Assembly: GCF_021117425.1 (NCBI RefSeq)
Contig: NZ_CP088298.1
Coordinates: forward strand, 2,976,001 to 3,040,000
DNA: 64,000 nt
From: Brevibacterium zhoupengii
GTDB taxonomy: Bacteria > Actinomycetota > Actinomycetes > Actinomycetales > Brevibacteriaceae
Reading direction: 5' to 3'
Shown here: piece after piece, positions 37,295-46,249 of the stretch
Numbering within the stretch: position 1 is the stretch's first letter
Layout: every line of letters begins with the position of its first letter
Notes under the pieces: generated by a model
Told to the model about the DNA's origin: nothing
Seen by the model: the letters and a program-made list of their open reading frames with translations, nothing else
Database searches by the model: none
Position numbers and translations under genes: made by a program

Positions 37295-38386
37295 TCAGGC
37301 CAGGCGAACCATCCAGTTGTTCTTGTCCTCGGTCCGGCCGTACTGGATGTCGAGCAGCGTCTTGCGGAACTCCATGGTCTTCGCACCCGGCTCAGCGCCG
37401 TGATCGATGGTGAAGTCGTTGCTGACGACCCGACCGATCGGTGTGACGACCGCGGCGGTGCCACAGGCGAAGGCCTCGACGATGTCGCCGTTGGCAGCGC
37501 CCTCGCGCCATTCATCGATGGTGACCTTCCGCTCTTCGGGCTCGAGACCCAGCTGAGGGGCGAGATCGAGCAGCGAACGGCGGGTCACACCATCGAGGAT
37601 CGAATCGCCGAGTTCCGGAGTGACCAGACGACCATCCTTGGTCACGAGCATGAGGTTCATGCCGCCGAGCTCGTCGATGTACTTGCCCTCTGCAGCATCG
37701 GTGAACAGCACCTGCTGGCACCCCTGAGCTGCGGCTTCGTTCTGCGCGGCCAGTGAGCTGGCGTAGTTTCCGCCGCACTTGGCGAATCCAGTGCCGCCGG
37801 CACCTGCACGGTTGAAGTTCTGCGATAGCCAGATCGAGACGGGCTCGATGCCGCCGGAGAAGTAGGGCCCGGCCGGGCAGGAGATGACGTAGTAGTCCAC
37901 TTCATGACTGGAGCGCACACCGAGGAAGCGCTCGGTGGCGATCATGAACGGACGCAGGTAGAGGCTCGACTCGTCGGCCTCGGATTCGGGAGTCGGGACC
38001 CACTGCTGATCGAGGGCGACGAGGGCCTTGAGCGACTCGATGAAGTCCTCTTCCGGCAGCTGCGGCAGTGCAAGCCGTTCGGCGGACTTGTTGATGCGAG
38101 CGGCATTCCGATCGGGACGGAAGGTCCAGACCGAACCGTCAGCGTGGCGGTAGGCCTTGAGACCTTCGAAGATCTCCTGCGCATAGTGGAACACAGCCGC
38201 CGCAGGATCGAGCTGCAACGACGCGTATGGCTGCACCTGGTGTGCGTGCCAGCCATCGTCCAGGGTGTAGCGGACGTGGGCCATGTGGTCGGTGAAGTAC
38301 AACCCGAATCCGGGGTCCTTCTTGATGTTCTCGCGCACCAGCTCGGGTTGCGGCTGGATGTTTTTGAGAACGGCAAACTTAGTCAT
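37295..38386 (-). CDS. ilvE: Branched-chain amino acid aminotransferase
   Basis: A PLP enzyme (fold type IV) making valine, isoleucine and leucine from their 2-oxoacids. The 363 residues fit the class II BCAT size. The PLP lysine region is FAKCGGNYASSL, followed by DELGGMNLM, with EGLKAYRHADGSVWTFRPD in the N-terminal domain. The start is taken at MTKFAVLKN, after an AAGAG-like site; the frame is open 11 codons further. It stands between leuB (upstream, same strand) and the MFS gene, with a hairpin on each side. Confidence 0.94.
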   Translation of the reverse strand: MTKFAVLKNIQPQPELVRENIKKDPGFGLYFTDHMAHVRYTLDDGWHAHQVQPYASLQLDPAAAVFHYAQEIFEGLKAYRHADGSVWTFRPDRNAARINKSAERLALPQLPEEDFIESLKALVALDQQWVPTPESEADESSLYLRPFMIATERFLGVRSSHEVDYYVISCPAGPYFSGGIEPVSIWLSQNFNRAGAGGTGFAKCGGNYASSLAAQNEAAAQGCQQVLFTDAAEGKYIDELGGMNLMLVTKDGRLVTPELGDSILDGVTRRSLLDLAPQLGLEPEERKVTIDEWREGAANGDIVEAFACGTAAVVTPIGRVVSNDFTIDHGAEPGAKTMEFRKTLLDIQYGRTEDKNNWMVRLA

Positions 38387-38432
38387 AAGAACTCTTTTCT
38401 CATTTGTGATGAGTGACACTGTCAGGGTAGTC

Positions 38433-38465
38433 CATCACCCCGGTGCGCGTCGCACCGGGGTGATG
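38433..38465 (-). terminator. Hairpin between leuB and ilvE
   Basis: A perfect 15-bp inverted repeat CATCACCCCGGTGCG with a 3-base loop, 42 bases after the leuB stop and 46 before the ilvE start. There is no U-run. It could end leuB transcription or insulate ilvE. Confidence 0.6.
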
Positions 38466-38506
38466 GTGATCCAGGCCGCAGCAGCGGGTGAAACCAGACA
38501 GGAAGC

Positions 38507-39544
38507 TCAGCCCAGGCGAGCCGCGATCGCGTCGCCCACCTCGGCGGTGGAGCGCTTGGTTCCGTCCCGATCGGCCAGATCGGCTTCGACAGCTGTCTCA
38601 ATCGACTTCGCGACGACGTCGAGCCCCAGGTGTGAGGCCATGAGCGCACCGGAGAGGATCGACGCGGTCGGGTCGGCGATCTGCTGCCCGGCGATGTCCG
38701 GCGCGGAGCCGTGAATCGGCTCGAACAGGCTCGGTGCTGTGCCTTCGACATTGAGATTGCCCGAGGCAGCCAGGCCGATGCCGCCGGTGACCGCGGCCGC
38801 GAGGTCGGTGAGGATGTCACCGAAGAGGTTGTCGGTGACGATCACGTCGTAGCGACTCGGGTCGGTGACCATGTAGATGGTGCACGCATCGGTGTGCTCG
38901 TAGTTGAACGTCACCTCGGGGTATTCGGCGCCGACCTTCTCTACGACGCGACGCCACAGGTGACCGGCGTGGACCATGACGTTGTGCTTGTGCACGTAGG
39001 TGAGCTTCTTGTTGCGGGCCTGCGCGCGCTCGAAGGCGTCGCGGACTGCCCGCTCCACGCCGTACCAGGTATTGACCGAGACCTCGGTGGCGACCTCATA
39101 GGGGGTGTCCGTCCGGACGGAGCCGCCCATGCCGGTGTAGGAGCCTTCGGTGCCCTCGCGGACGACGACGAAGTCGATCTCACCCGGGTTCGCCAGCGGG
39201 CTCGTGACACCGGAGAAGAGCTTCGAGGGGCGCAGGTTGACTGCGTGGCTCAGCCCGAAGCGCATCTTGAGGATCACACCGCGTTCGAGCACGCCCGAGG
39301 GCACGCTCGGATCACCGCAGGCACCGAAGAAGATGGCATCGTGCTTGCGCAGTGATTCGAGCTCTTCGTCGGTGATCGTCTCGCCGGTCTCGTGCCAGCG
39401 GCTGGCGCCGACATCGTAGTCTGTGAGATCGAGTTCGACCGGCTCTCCGGACACCTCGATCGCACGTTTGAGCACCTTGAGACCTTCGGGGACGACCTCG
39501 TTGCCGATTCCGTCGCCGGGCATGACCGCAATTGAAAACTTCAT
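38507..39544 (-). CDS. leuB: 3-isopropylmalate dehydrogenase
   Basis: Oxidative decarboxylation of 3-isopropylmalate in leucine synthesis. The 345 residues carry GDGIGNEV at the N-terminus, the [16 protein letters not shown] substrate region, [15 protein letters not shown] (metal aspartates) and [20 protein letters not shown]. The start [14 protein letters not shown] is the first in-frame ATG of the conserved part. It is divergent from the CitE-like gene across 197 bases that hold only an inverted repeat. Confidence 0.95.
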   Translation of the reverse strand: MKFSIAVMPGDGIGNEVVPEGLKVLKRAIEVSGEPVELDLTDYDVGASRWHETGETITDEELESLRKHDAIFFGACGDPSVPSGVLERGVILKMRFGLSHAVNLRPSKLFSGVTSPLANPGEIDFVVVREGTEGSYTGMGGSVRTDTPYEVATEVSVNTWYGVERAVRDAFERAQARNKKLTYVHKHNVMVHAGHLWRRVVEKVGAEYPEVTFNYEHTDACTIYMVTDPSRYDVIVTDNLFGDILTDLAAAVTGGIGLAASGNLNVEGTAPSLFEPIHGSAPDIAGQQIADPTASILSGALMASHLGLDVVAKSIETAVEADLADRDGTKRSTAEVGDAIAARLG

Positions 39545-39582
39545 GGTCTCAGGTTAGAACTCATCTCACCATGCAACTAGGT

Positions 39583-39600
39583 TGTCCTACTATTCGGACA
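39583..39600. promoter_or_regulatory. Inverted repeat in the leuB/CitE-like divergent region
   Basis: TGTCC and GGACA form a 5-bp inverted repeat with an 8-base spacer, about 40 bases before leuB. It has the dimensions of a dimeric repressor site, but it is short and could be chance. Confidence 0.25.
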
Positions 39601-39741
39601 GCTTTGGGCGCTCGGTGCCAGCAAATCCCGTCATCCACAATTTCATGTCTCAAACTTCGTTCCCGACTACAATTTCCCGTCCCGAACGCCGAAGATGGGA
39701 GGAACAACCCCAGCGAAACAAACCCCAGAGAAAGTCGATCA

Positions 39742-40593
39742 TTGACAGAGACGATCCGCAACGCCCGAGCCGCCGCCCTCCCCGCCAAGCTCTCCCGATC
39801 CTGGCTGCTGGTCAACGCCGCCAAAGAGGAGATCTTCACCGAGGCGCAGATCTCCGAATCGGATTCCGTCATCTTCGACCTTGAGGCCTCGGTCTCCGAC
39901 GACAAGAAGATCGCCGCCCGTGACAACGTCGTGCGTGCCCTGGAAGGCGGCATGTCCGCCTGGGTGCGCATCAACAAGATGGACTCGGAATTCTGGGATG
40001 ACGACCTCGCCGCCATCGCCATGCTGCCCGGACTGCGCGGCGTGATGCTGCCGGAGACCGAACGCCCCGAACAGGTCTCCTACACCGCGATGCGTGCGAA
40101 GGCGGGACTGCCGGTCATCGCCCTGCTCGAATCCGCCATGGGCGTGGAGAACGCAACCAAGATCGCCGAGGCACCCGGCACCTTCCGCCTGGCCTTCGGA
40201 ACGAACGACTTCCGCAAGGACACCGGCTTCTCCGGTGACCCGATGGCGCTGGCCTACGCTCGCTCGCGCCTGACCATCGCCTCGCGCATGGGCGGGCTGC
40301 CCGGCGCGATCGACGGCCCATCCGCGGCGACCGCCAGCGATGAGCAGGTCCGCAACGACGCCGAGGTGACCCACATGATGGGCATGACCGGAAAGCTCGT
40401 GCTCAACGTCGATCAAGTCGTAGCGCTCAACGAATCGATGAGCCCGAGCGAGGATGAGCGCGATTGGGCTCGACAGCTCCTCGAAGCCGCTGAGGGCGGA
40501 TCCGAGATCACGGACGGTTCGTACCTCCCCCGCCTGGCACGCGCAAAGAAGATCGCATCTCTGGCATCGACCTACGGTCTCTGGAACGCCTGA
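39742..40593 (+). CDS. HpcH/HpaI aldolase/citrate lyase (CitE-like) family protein
   Basis: A TIM-barrel lyase of 283 residues acting on a beta-hydroxyacyl-CoA or hydroxy acid. It shows VIFDLEASVSDDKK (metal-binding region), WVRIN, LLESAMGV (catalytic Glu) and FGTNDFRKDTGF. The likely start is a TTG (MTETIRN) after GAGAAAG. The frame is open upstream through the intergenic region, but that is not conserved. It is divergent from leuB. The substrate (citryl-, malyl- or methylmalyl-CoA) cannot be chosen. Confidence 0.8.
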   Translation: MTETIRNARAAALPAKLSRSWLLVNAAKEEIFTEAQISESDSVIFDLEASVSDDKKIAARDNVVRALEGGMSAWVRINKMDSEFWDDDLAAIAMLPGLRGVMLPETERPEQVSYTAMRAKAGLPVIALLESAMGVENATKIAEAPGTFRLAFGTNDFRKDTGFSGDPMALAYARSRLTIASRMGGLPGAIDGPSAATASDEQVRNDAEVTHMMGMTGKLVLNVDQVVALNESMSPSEDERDWARQLLEAAEGGSEITDGSYLPRLARAKKIASLASTYGLWNA

Positions 40594-40603
40594 GTCCTCG
40601 GAC

Positions 40604-41362
40604 GTGTCGGTCCGTCAGCCTTCGTGGATCCTCTGGTCGACCCTGCCTGCGATTCTCCTGGTCATGGCCTTCGGGCTGTGGCTGAGAGGCAATGTCTCCG
40701 GCCCTACAACGGTCGACCAGGACTGGCTCAACCTCGTCGGACTCGATCCCGACACCGTCCCGTACTGGATAGCGGTCACCCTCGCCGAGGTGGGTGGGGG
40801 CACGGGTGTCGTGATCTGCACGGGAGTGCTGGGTGCGGTCTTCGTCCTCCTGCGACAGTTCCGTTCCGCTGGCGTCCTCGTGACCACCATGCTCCTGGGA
40901 ATTGCTCTGTCCGAGCTGCTCAAGGCCGTGGTGACCCGAGTCCGTCCCAGTGAGCAGCTCTACGATTCCCTGGGCTATTCGTACCCGTCGGGCCATTCCA
41001 TGGGTGCTGCCGCCCTGGCCCTGGGACTGGCCTTCATCGCCTCACGGGCGCATATGCTGCGCCTGGCCGAGGTGGGCGCAGTCGCCCCATTGGCACTGCC
41101 GCCGGAGAGCACGAACGAGGTCGAGTCGGCTCCGACCGAGATCACTCCCCCACTCGAGCCCGTCGTCCTGCGGTTCCACTGGTCGATGCTCCTTGCCGCT
41201 GCCTGGATCCTGCTGATGATGTGGTCGCGGACCGCACTGCAGGTGCACTGGCTCTCCGACACGATCGCCGGTGCCCTCATCGGCATCTCAGCTGCGGTGC
41301 TCGCCGACGCACTCTGGACCTCGCTGACGATGAGGACCCGCTCACCTCGTCATGAGAGGTGA
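40604..41362 (+). CDS. PAP2-family membrane phosphatase
   Basis: A 252-residue membrane protein with six hydrophobic segments and the three phosphatase motifs: KAVVTRVRP (KX6RP), YPSGHSMGAAA (PSGH) and SRTALQVHWLSDTIAG (SRX5HX3D). Possible substrates are undecaprenyl diphosphate or phosphatidate/phosphatidylglycerol phosphate. A loop of about 45 residues with acidic and Pro-rich sequence separates motifs 2 and 3. The start is a GTG ten bases after the CitE-like stop, so cotranscription is likely. Confidence 0.85.
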   Translation: MSVRQPSWILWSTLPAILLVMAFGLWLRGNVSGPTTVDQDWLNLVGLDPDTVPYWIAVTLAEVGGGTGVVICTGVLGAVFVLLRQFRSAGVLVTTMLLGIALSELLKAVVTRVRPSEQLYDSLGYSYPSGHSMGAAALALGLAFIASRAHMLRLAEVGAVAPLALPPESTNEVESAPTEITPPLEPVVLRFHWSMLLAAAWILLMMWSRTALQVHWLSDTIAGALIGISAAVLADALWTSLTMRTRSPRHER

Positions 41363-41403
41363 ACGGGTCCCGTTCGATCTGCCGTTTCCGGTGACGGTGG
41401 AGG

Positions 41404-42996
41404 TCAGTCCTCGCTCAGTGAGACTCCGCTGAAGGCGGAGGCATTGACGGCTCCGGCCACGGCCTTGACGACTTCCTCGGAGACCGCCGAGTCGACGGCG
41501 AGAACCGAGAGCGCATCGTTGTCGGTTGCCGAAGGTGAGACCTGCATGCCGGCGATGTTGATCTCGTTGGCACCCAGTGCCTGGCCCAGCTGCCCGATGA
41601 TTCCGGGGCGATCTTCGTAGCGGAAGATGAGCAGGTTGTCGGTGAGTTCGATCTCGAGGTCGAAGCCGTTGACCTCGGTGAGCTTCTGCACGAGCTTCGG
41701 TCCGGTCACGGTGCCCGAGACGGAGATCCGCTGCCCTTCGCTCGTCGTCGCGGTCAGCCGCGTGACATTGCGGAAGGATTCGCAGTAGGGATCGGTGACG
41801 AGTTCGACGCCGATTCCGCGCTCCTCGGCCAGGAGCGGTGCATTGACGTAGGAGACCTGATCGGACACGACGTCCTTGAACAGACCCTTGAGAGCGGAGA
41901 GCTTGAGAACGGACACGTCCTTGTCAGCGATCTCGCCGTTGACCTCGACCTTGAAGTGGGTCACCGAGGAGTTGGCCAACGAGTTGACCACGCGGCCCAG
42001 CCGTTCGGCCAGGGGAATGCCCGGGCGTACGTCCTCGTGGATGGCTCCTCCGGCGACGTTGACAGCGTCGGGGACGAGTTCACCGGCGAGTGCCTTGCGC
42101 ACGGACTTGGCCACGGCCACGCCGGCCTTCTCCTGTGCTTCAGCTGTCGATGCGCCGAGGTGGGGCGTGACGTTGACGGCGTCGAGGTCCATGAGCGCCG
42201 AGTGCTCGGGTGGTTCCGTGCTCCACACGTCGATGCCTGCACCGCCGACCTCACCTGCTGCGACAGCCTCGGCGAGGGCGTCCTCGTCGATGATGCCGCC
42301 GCGGGCGACGTTGATGAACCGGGCGCCGGACTTGGCGGCCTTGAATTCCTCGGTGCTGATCATGCCGATCGTCTCAGGCGTCTTGGGCATGTGGACGGTC
42401 ACGAAGTCGGACACGGCCAGCAGTCCGGGCAGGTCGACGACCTCGACGCCCATCTGCGCGGCGCGTGCCTGCGTGATGTAGGGGTCATAGCCGACCAGTC
42501 GCATGCCGAAGGCCTTGGCACGCTCGGCGACGAGGCCGCCGATGCGGCCGAGTCCCACGATGCCCAGAGTCTTCTCGTAGAGTTCCACGCCGGTGTACTT
42601 CGAGCGCTTCCACTCCCCCGCCTTGAGCGAGGTGTTGCCGGCGCCGAAGTAGCGTGCGGAGGCCAGAATGTGTGCCATGGTGAGCTCGGCCGCGGAGATG
42701 ATGTTCGAGGTCGGAGCGTTGACGACCATGACGCCCGCCGAGGTGGCAGCTGGGACGTCGACATTGTCGAGTCCGACGCCGGCACGGGCGATGACCTGGA
42801 GCTTCTTCGCCGCGGTGATTGCCTCGGCGTCGACCTGGGTCGCGGAGCGGACGAGGATCGCGTCGACATCGACGATGTCGTTGAGGAGCTGGGAGCGGTC
42901 AGCACCTTCGGTGTGACGGATCTCGAAGTCTCCTCCGAGGGCATCGATGGTTGCCGGTGACAGATTTTCGGCGATGAGCACGATGGGCTTGGGCAC
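41404..42996 (-). CDS. serA: D-3-phosphoglycerate dehydrogenase
   Basis: First step of serine synthesis. The 530 residues fit the long actinobacterial form: catalytic and NAD domains (GLGRIGGLVAERAKAFG), active-site histidine in VTPHLGAST, an intervening ASB domain (about 320-450) and a C-terminal ACT domain (RYEDRPGIIGQLGQALG, about 460-530) that probably senses serine. The start is a GTG after AGGAGGAACTCA; the frame is open further upstream without a ribosome site. A 32-bp perfect palindrome with a CRP-like core lies 39 bases before the start. Confidence 0.95.
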   Translation of the reverse strand: MPKPIVLIAENLSPATIDALGGDFEIRHTEGADRSQLLNDIVDVDAILVRSATQVDAEAITAAKKLQVIARAGVGLDNVDVPAATSAGVMVVNAPTSNIISAAELTMAHILASARYFGAGNTSLKAGEWKRSKYTGVELYEKTLGIVGLGRIGGLVAERAKAFGMRLVGYDPYITQARAAQMGVEVVDLPGLLAVSDFVTVHMPKTPETIGMISTEEFKAAKSGARFINVARGGIIDEDALAEAVAAGEVGGAGIDVWSTEPPEHSALMDLDAVNVTPHLGASTAEAQEKAGVAVAKSVRKALAGELVPDAVNVAGGAIHEDVRPGIPLAERLGRVVNSLANSSVTHFKVEVNGEIADKDVSVLKLSALKGLFKDVVSDQVSYVNAPLLAEERGIGVELVTDPYCESFRNVTRLTATTSEGQRISVSGTVTGPKLVQKLTEVNGFDLEIELTDNLLIFRYEDRPGIIGQLGQALGANEINIAGMQVSPSATDNDALSVLAVDSAVSEEVVKAVAGAVNASAFSGVSLSED

Positions 42997-43034
42997 TGAG
43001 TTCCTCCTGTTGCGTCCGGGACGCGTCCATCTTA

Positions 43035-43066
43035 TGAGACTTTGTGAATGCATTCACAAAGTCTCA
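43035..43066. promoter_or_regulatory. 32-bp perfect palindrome with CRP/GlxR-like core upstream of serA
   Basis: The sequence reads the same on both strands over 32 bases, centred at 43050/43051. The middle is TGTGA-ATGCAT-TCACA, exactly the TGTGA-N6-TCACA consensus of CRP/GlxR sites; the flanks TGAGACTT/AAGTCTCA extend the dyad. It ends 38 bases before the serA GTG. No U-run follows, so an operator is preferred over a terminator. Confidence 0.6.
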
Positions 43067-43089
43067 AATTATGGGAAGTGAGTCTCGAC

Positions 43090-43131
43090 TCACTCAGGCG
43101 AGTGCATCAGCCGTGTCACTCAGGCGAGTGC
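43090..43131. repeat. Two direct repeats between serA and the Eis-like gene
   Basis: TCACTCAGGCGAGTGC occurs at 43090-43105 and 43116-43131, 26 bases apart. Each contains a small hairpin CACTC-AGGC-GAGTG. They abut the stop of the Eis-like gene and may act as its terminator. Confidence 0.6.
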
Positions 43132-43132
43132 C

Positions 43133-44425
43133 TCAGAACCCGTTGGGCGAATACGGCATCCGGCCCAGGTTGAACATCGAACTCGCGCGCACGGCCGCAC
43201 CCGGCACATTTTCGTCGATGCGTCCTGCGCGGGCGAGGATCACCGGATCGGCGCCACCGAAGTAGAGGGACCCGAGTTCTGCGATGCCGAGACTCAGGTC
43301 GGCAGGGGTCGAATCGGGGGCGGTCTCGACGACGGCGTTCTCTCCGTCCGAGGTGATCGTGTAGCGACCACCAGCCAGATCGAGGGAGTCGTCGATCTCG
43401 AGGACCAGTGTGCCCGGCACATACCAGGGACGAGCCTCAAGGGCGGCTTTGACGTCGAGGATCCGCATCCAGATGTTGTCCTCTGTGGACACGGTCCGGA
43501 CTCGGCGGGAGTCGGTGAGCAGCCACGGCAGCGGTGAGTCCTCGGCAGACTCTCCGAAGGTCACCCTCGTCGTCAGGTCGATGGCGGCCAGGAATGACCA
43601 CAGCGAGGCGTAGGCGGCATCGGTGACCGCGACGAAGTCGATGAGTTCGATCGTCGGCGGATTCTTCGACCAGCCGGCGAACTTATAGGACACGTAGCCG
43701 TCGGCTTCACCCTGCTCGTCGAAGTGCAGGGCGGCACGCACACCACGATCGGCCTCGCCGGTGTCCGTGTTCAGGTCTCCGGTGGCGCGCTCGATGTAGG
43801 TCTGCTGGCGTTCCATGGCACCGGGTGAGGTGCGCATGAACTCTCCGTAGATCTTCGGTGCCAGCTCGCGCAGTTCGCTGGGCAGGCACATCTCGACCCG
43901 GCGGTCGGGTTCGTGGACCATCTTGAACCCCGGTGAGGTGTCGACCTCGATGGAGTGTGCCCAGGTCGCAACCCCGAATCCGAAGCGGGAGTAGATTCCG
44001 CCTTCGGTCGCTGTGAGTGCGGCGAAGGGGTATCCGGCGGCCTTCGCCTCGGCGAGGTCGGTCGTCATCAGCGAGCGCAGCAGGCCACGTCGGCGATGGG
44101 TGGGCCGCACCGTCACCCAGGTGATCAGGTGGCCGGGCACCAGACGTCCGCCGCCCACGTTGACCAGCTTCTCGAACCACGCAAACGTCGCCACGGGGAC
44201 GCTGGCGTCGAGAGCGTGCTCGTATTCCTGCTTCGCGTAGACGGCGGTGAGATTCCGCCCGTCGGCGATGGCTCGCTCGACGCGATTCTTCAGCGCATCA
44301 TCGGTCGACCGTGCGTCATGGAATCCCACGCTCGTCGACGCGAAGTAGCCCTGAGTGCGCTCATCAGGGGCTCCGGTCGACTCGTCGAAGGCTGGCTTGA
44401 AGTTTTCGAATCTGTAGTTCGTCAC
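43133..44425 (-). CDS. Eis-like GNAT N-acetyltransferase
   Basis: A 430-residue protein with the tripartite Eis layout: an N-terminal GNAT domain with acetyl-CoA motif VTVRPTHRRRGLLRSLM (about 102-118), a second GNAT-like domain, and a C-terminal SCP2-like domain (about 320-430) ending in NGF, the free carboxylate that acts in catalysis in Eis. Mycobacterial Eis acetylates aminoglycosides and host proteins. The substrate here is unknown, so I use no symbol. It sits between ilvC and serA on the same strand. Confidence 0.85.
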   Translation of the reverse strand: MTNYRFENFKPAFDESTGAPDERTQGYFASTSVGFHDARSTDDALKNRVERAIADGRNLTAVYAKQEYEHALDASVPVATFAWFEKLVNVGGGRLVPGHLITWVTVRPTHRRRGLLRSLMTTDLAEAKAAGYPFAALTATEGGIYSRFGFGVATWAHSIEVDTSPGFKMVHEPDRRVEMCLPSELRELAPKIYGEFMRTSPGAMERQQTYIERATGDLNTDTGEADRGVRAALHFDEQGEADGYVSYKFAGWSKNPPTIELIDFVAVTDAAYASLWSFLAAIDLTTRVTFGESAEDSPLPWLLTDSRRVRTVSTEDNIWMRILDVKAALEARPWYVPGTLVLEIDDSLDLAGGRYTITSDGENAVVETAPDSTPADLSLGIAELGSLYFGGADPVILARAGRIDENVPGAAVRASSMFNLGRMPYSPNGF

Positions 44426-44508
44426 GATCCCAAGAGTAATTCACATCACCGCAGATGCGACTCATGCATGAGCGGAAATAGTCGCCTCGCACCGGGCGCA
44501 GATACGAC

Positions 44509-44542
44509 GATGCCCCGGAGGCCAAGCGGCTTCCGGGGCATC
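44509..44542 (-). terminator. Terminator hairpin after ilvC
   Basis: A 15-bp stem GATGCCCCGGAGGCC/GGCTTCCGGGGCATC with one G-U type mismatch and an AAGC loop, 12 bases after the ilvC stop. There is no U-run. It is the likely end of the ilvBNC unit. Confidence 0.7.
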
Positions 44543-44554
44543 GAGGTAAGACGA

Positions 44555-45601
<1,047 letters not shown>

Positions 45602-45670
45602 TCAGAGGTTTGGGGTACTCCCCCATTGTTTCACAGTTCGGTACTGCTGTTCACTTATTGAGATGGTTGA

Positions 45671-45689
45671 CGTTCCACGAAGTGGAACG
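45671..45689. promoter_or_regulatory. Inverted repeat between ilvN and ilvC
   Basis: CGTTCCAC and GTGGAACG form a perfect 8-bp inverted repeat around GAA. It lies about 85 bases upstream of ilvC in the ilvN-ilvC gap. It resembles a dimeric-repressor operator in size and may regulate an ilvC promoter; a small mRNA hairpin is the alternative. Confidence 0.4.
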
Positions 45690-45736
45690 AGAAGGCCTCA
45701 GCCGCGCAGGGTTCAGGTGCGCAGCATCGCCAGGCT

Positions 45737-46249
45737 TCAGCTGCGCAGGGCGCGGTCGGTGATCGACTTCGAGCCGCGCCCGATGGCCACGGTGCCCGAT
45801 TGGACGATCTCTTTGATCCCGAAGGGTTCGAGGACCTCGCGCAGGGCCTCGACCTTGCCCAGTTCTCCGGTGGCCTCGACGCTGACGGAGTCGGGTCCCA
45901 CGTCGACGATCTTGGCGCGGAACATCTCCACGGCCGCCGCAACCTGCGGGCGGGTGGTGGCGTTGGCCTTGACCTTGTAGATGATGTGGGCCCGCCGCAC
46001 AGAGGTCGCTGGTTCGAGTTCGACGATCTTGATGACGTTGACCAGCTTGTTGAGCTGCTTTGTCACCTGCTCCAGCGGCACGTCCTTGACGTCGACGACG
46101 ACCGTGATGCGCGAGAGCTCATCGTGTTCGGTGACACCGACGGCGAGGCTGTGGATGTTGAAGCCGCGGCGGGCGATGAGGCCGGTGAAGCGGGTCAGCA
46201 CGCCCGGCTTGTTCTCGACCAGGACTGAGAGTGTGTGCCGGTTGTTCAT
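45737..46249 (-). CDS. ilvN: Acetolactate synthase small (regulatory) subunit
   Basis: Binds valine and activates or feedback-regulates IlvB. The 170 residues contain an N-terminal ACT domain ([28 protein letters not shown], residues 4-75) and an ALS_ss_C domain ending in the segment [13 protein letters not shown]. The start overlaps the ilvB stop by four bases (ATGA), which couples the subunits' synthesis. Confidence 0.95.
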   Translation of the reverse strand: MNNRHTLSVLVENKPGVLTRFTGLIARRGFNIHSLAVGVTEHDELSRITVVVDVKDVPLEQVTKQLNKLVNVIKIVELEPATSVRRAHIIYKVKANATTRPQVAAAVEMFRAKIVDVGPDSVSVEATGELGKVEALREVLEPFGIKEIVQSGTVAIGRGSKSITDRALRS

